Shown here: positions 5,964 to 6,281 of the stretch, in pieces
Layout of the letters: each line of letters begins with the position of its first letter
Numbering within the stretch: position 1 is the stretch's first letter
DNA from: Acidobacteriota bacterium
Lineage (GTDB): Bacteria > Acidobacteriota > Terriglobia > Terriglobales > Acidobacteriaceae
Length of the DNA: 6,281 bases
Assembly: GCA_021841795.1 (NCBI GenBank)
Contig: JAKCDN010000178.1
Coordinates: 325 to 6,605 of the forward strand
Direction: 5' to 3'
The notes under the pieces: generated by a model
The model's input: only the letters and a program-made list of their open reading frames with translations
Databases searched by the model: none
What the model was told of the DNA's origin: nothing
Translations under genes and position numbers: made by a program

Positions 5964-6281
5964 TTCAGTGGGCCACAAGCCCGTGGGGCCAGAAGGTGCC
6001 GATCCATATCGCATGGGGGCTCATCTGGATTGCGCTGATCGCGGGAATGAGTTTCATGATCGTGCACTCGCTTTACCTGGCGATTGTGAAGCCGGCCAAG
6101 CGGTTTGCCGAGCGCAAAGCGGAGGCGCTGGCGGCGGGGATTCCCGAGCGCGTGCCGCGTCACTCGCTGGCCGCGCGCCTGTTCCACTGGATCATGGCGG
6201 CCGCCATGCTCACGCTGCTGTTCACGGCCTTTCTGCCCAAGGTCGGAGTCCATTTCAACTGGGTGCTGTATCACTGGATCG
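5951..6281 (+). CDS. Cytochrome b-type membrane subunit, 3' end outside window
   Basis: This is probably the quinone-reducing membrane anchor that takes electrons from the periplasmic molybdenum hydroxylase. The first 110 residues are visible and run off the window. A hydrophobic helix spans about 20-46 (IAWGLIWIALIAGMSF with His39). A charged Lys/Arg/Glu/Ala loop spans 47-70, and a second helix spans about 73-95. The motif RHSLAARLFHW at 70-80, then His101 and YHWI at 107-110, match the start of the cytochrome b561 / formate dehydrogenase gamma / Ni-Fe hydrogenase cytochrome b superfamily, where such histidines ligate b hemes. Most relatives begin close to the RH-x5-6-HW motif, so the extra first helix and loop here are an addition. 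The start overlaps the FAD gene by 13 bases, which ties it to the same operon. Which b-type subfamily it belongs to cannot be settled without the rest. Confidence 0.8.
   Translation, partial: MPQLIQWATSPWGQKVPIHIAWGLIWIALIAGMSFMIVHSLYLAIVKPAKRFAERKAEALAAGIPERVPRHSLAARLFHWIMAAAMLTLLFTAFLPKVGVHFNWVLYHWI

Noticed and set aside
4212..6014. 600-residue open frame on the - strand opposite the FAD gene
   Set aside because: Same reason: antisense shadow of the Mo gene end and the FAD gene, crossing the intergenic gap, with no domain.

Overview
The window is GC-rich bacterial DNA with every supported gene on the + strand. Codons favour G/C in third position, and the genes are compact with good Shine-Dalgarno sites. 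The gene content suggests an Acidobacteriota-like soil bacterium: a periplasmic xanthine-oxidase-family enzyme with an attached cytochrome b, next to a disordered Ala/Glu/Pro-rich protein. That assignment is inference from style and content. No marker gene in the window proves it.

Region 1 (1-1182) is the 3' part of an open frame for a low-complexity Ala/Glu/Pro-rich protein. It carries a 51-residue internal duplication and a short acidic-then-basic C-terminal tail. Region 2 (1183-1483) is non-coding. It holds a 25-bp-stem hairpin, a small terminator-like hairpin with a T-run, a third hairpin, and a short AT-rich patch that is the most likely promoter area for the downstream operon.

Region 3 (1484 to the window end) is an operon of four genes in the order small [2Fe-2S] subunit, large molybdenum subunit, FAD subunit, membrane cytochrome b (cut by the window edge). 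The first three are the three classic subunits of a xanthine oxidase/aldehyde oxidoreductase-family molybdenum hydroxylase. Only the small subunit has a Tat signal, so the assembled complex is probably exported folded, with the other two subunits carried along. The FAD subunit has four extra cysteines, placed as in the [4Fe-4S]-carrying flavoproteins of the PaoB / 4-hydroxybenzoyl-CoA reductase beta type.

The inferred electron route is substrate to Mo-pterin, then two [2Fe-2S] clusters, then FAD and/or [4Fe-4S], then membrane cytochrome b, then the quinone pool. This would be a respiratory enzyme and not an O2- or NAD-linked one. The substrate cannot be read from the sequence: two positions that bind substrate in xanthine oxidase are replaced (Val299 and Ser406), while the catalytic Glu787 is kept. 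A 268-bp non-coding gap separates the Mo and FAD genes, whereas the other junctions are 3 bp apart or overlap by 13 bp.
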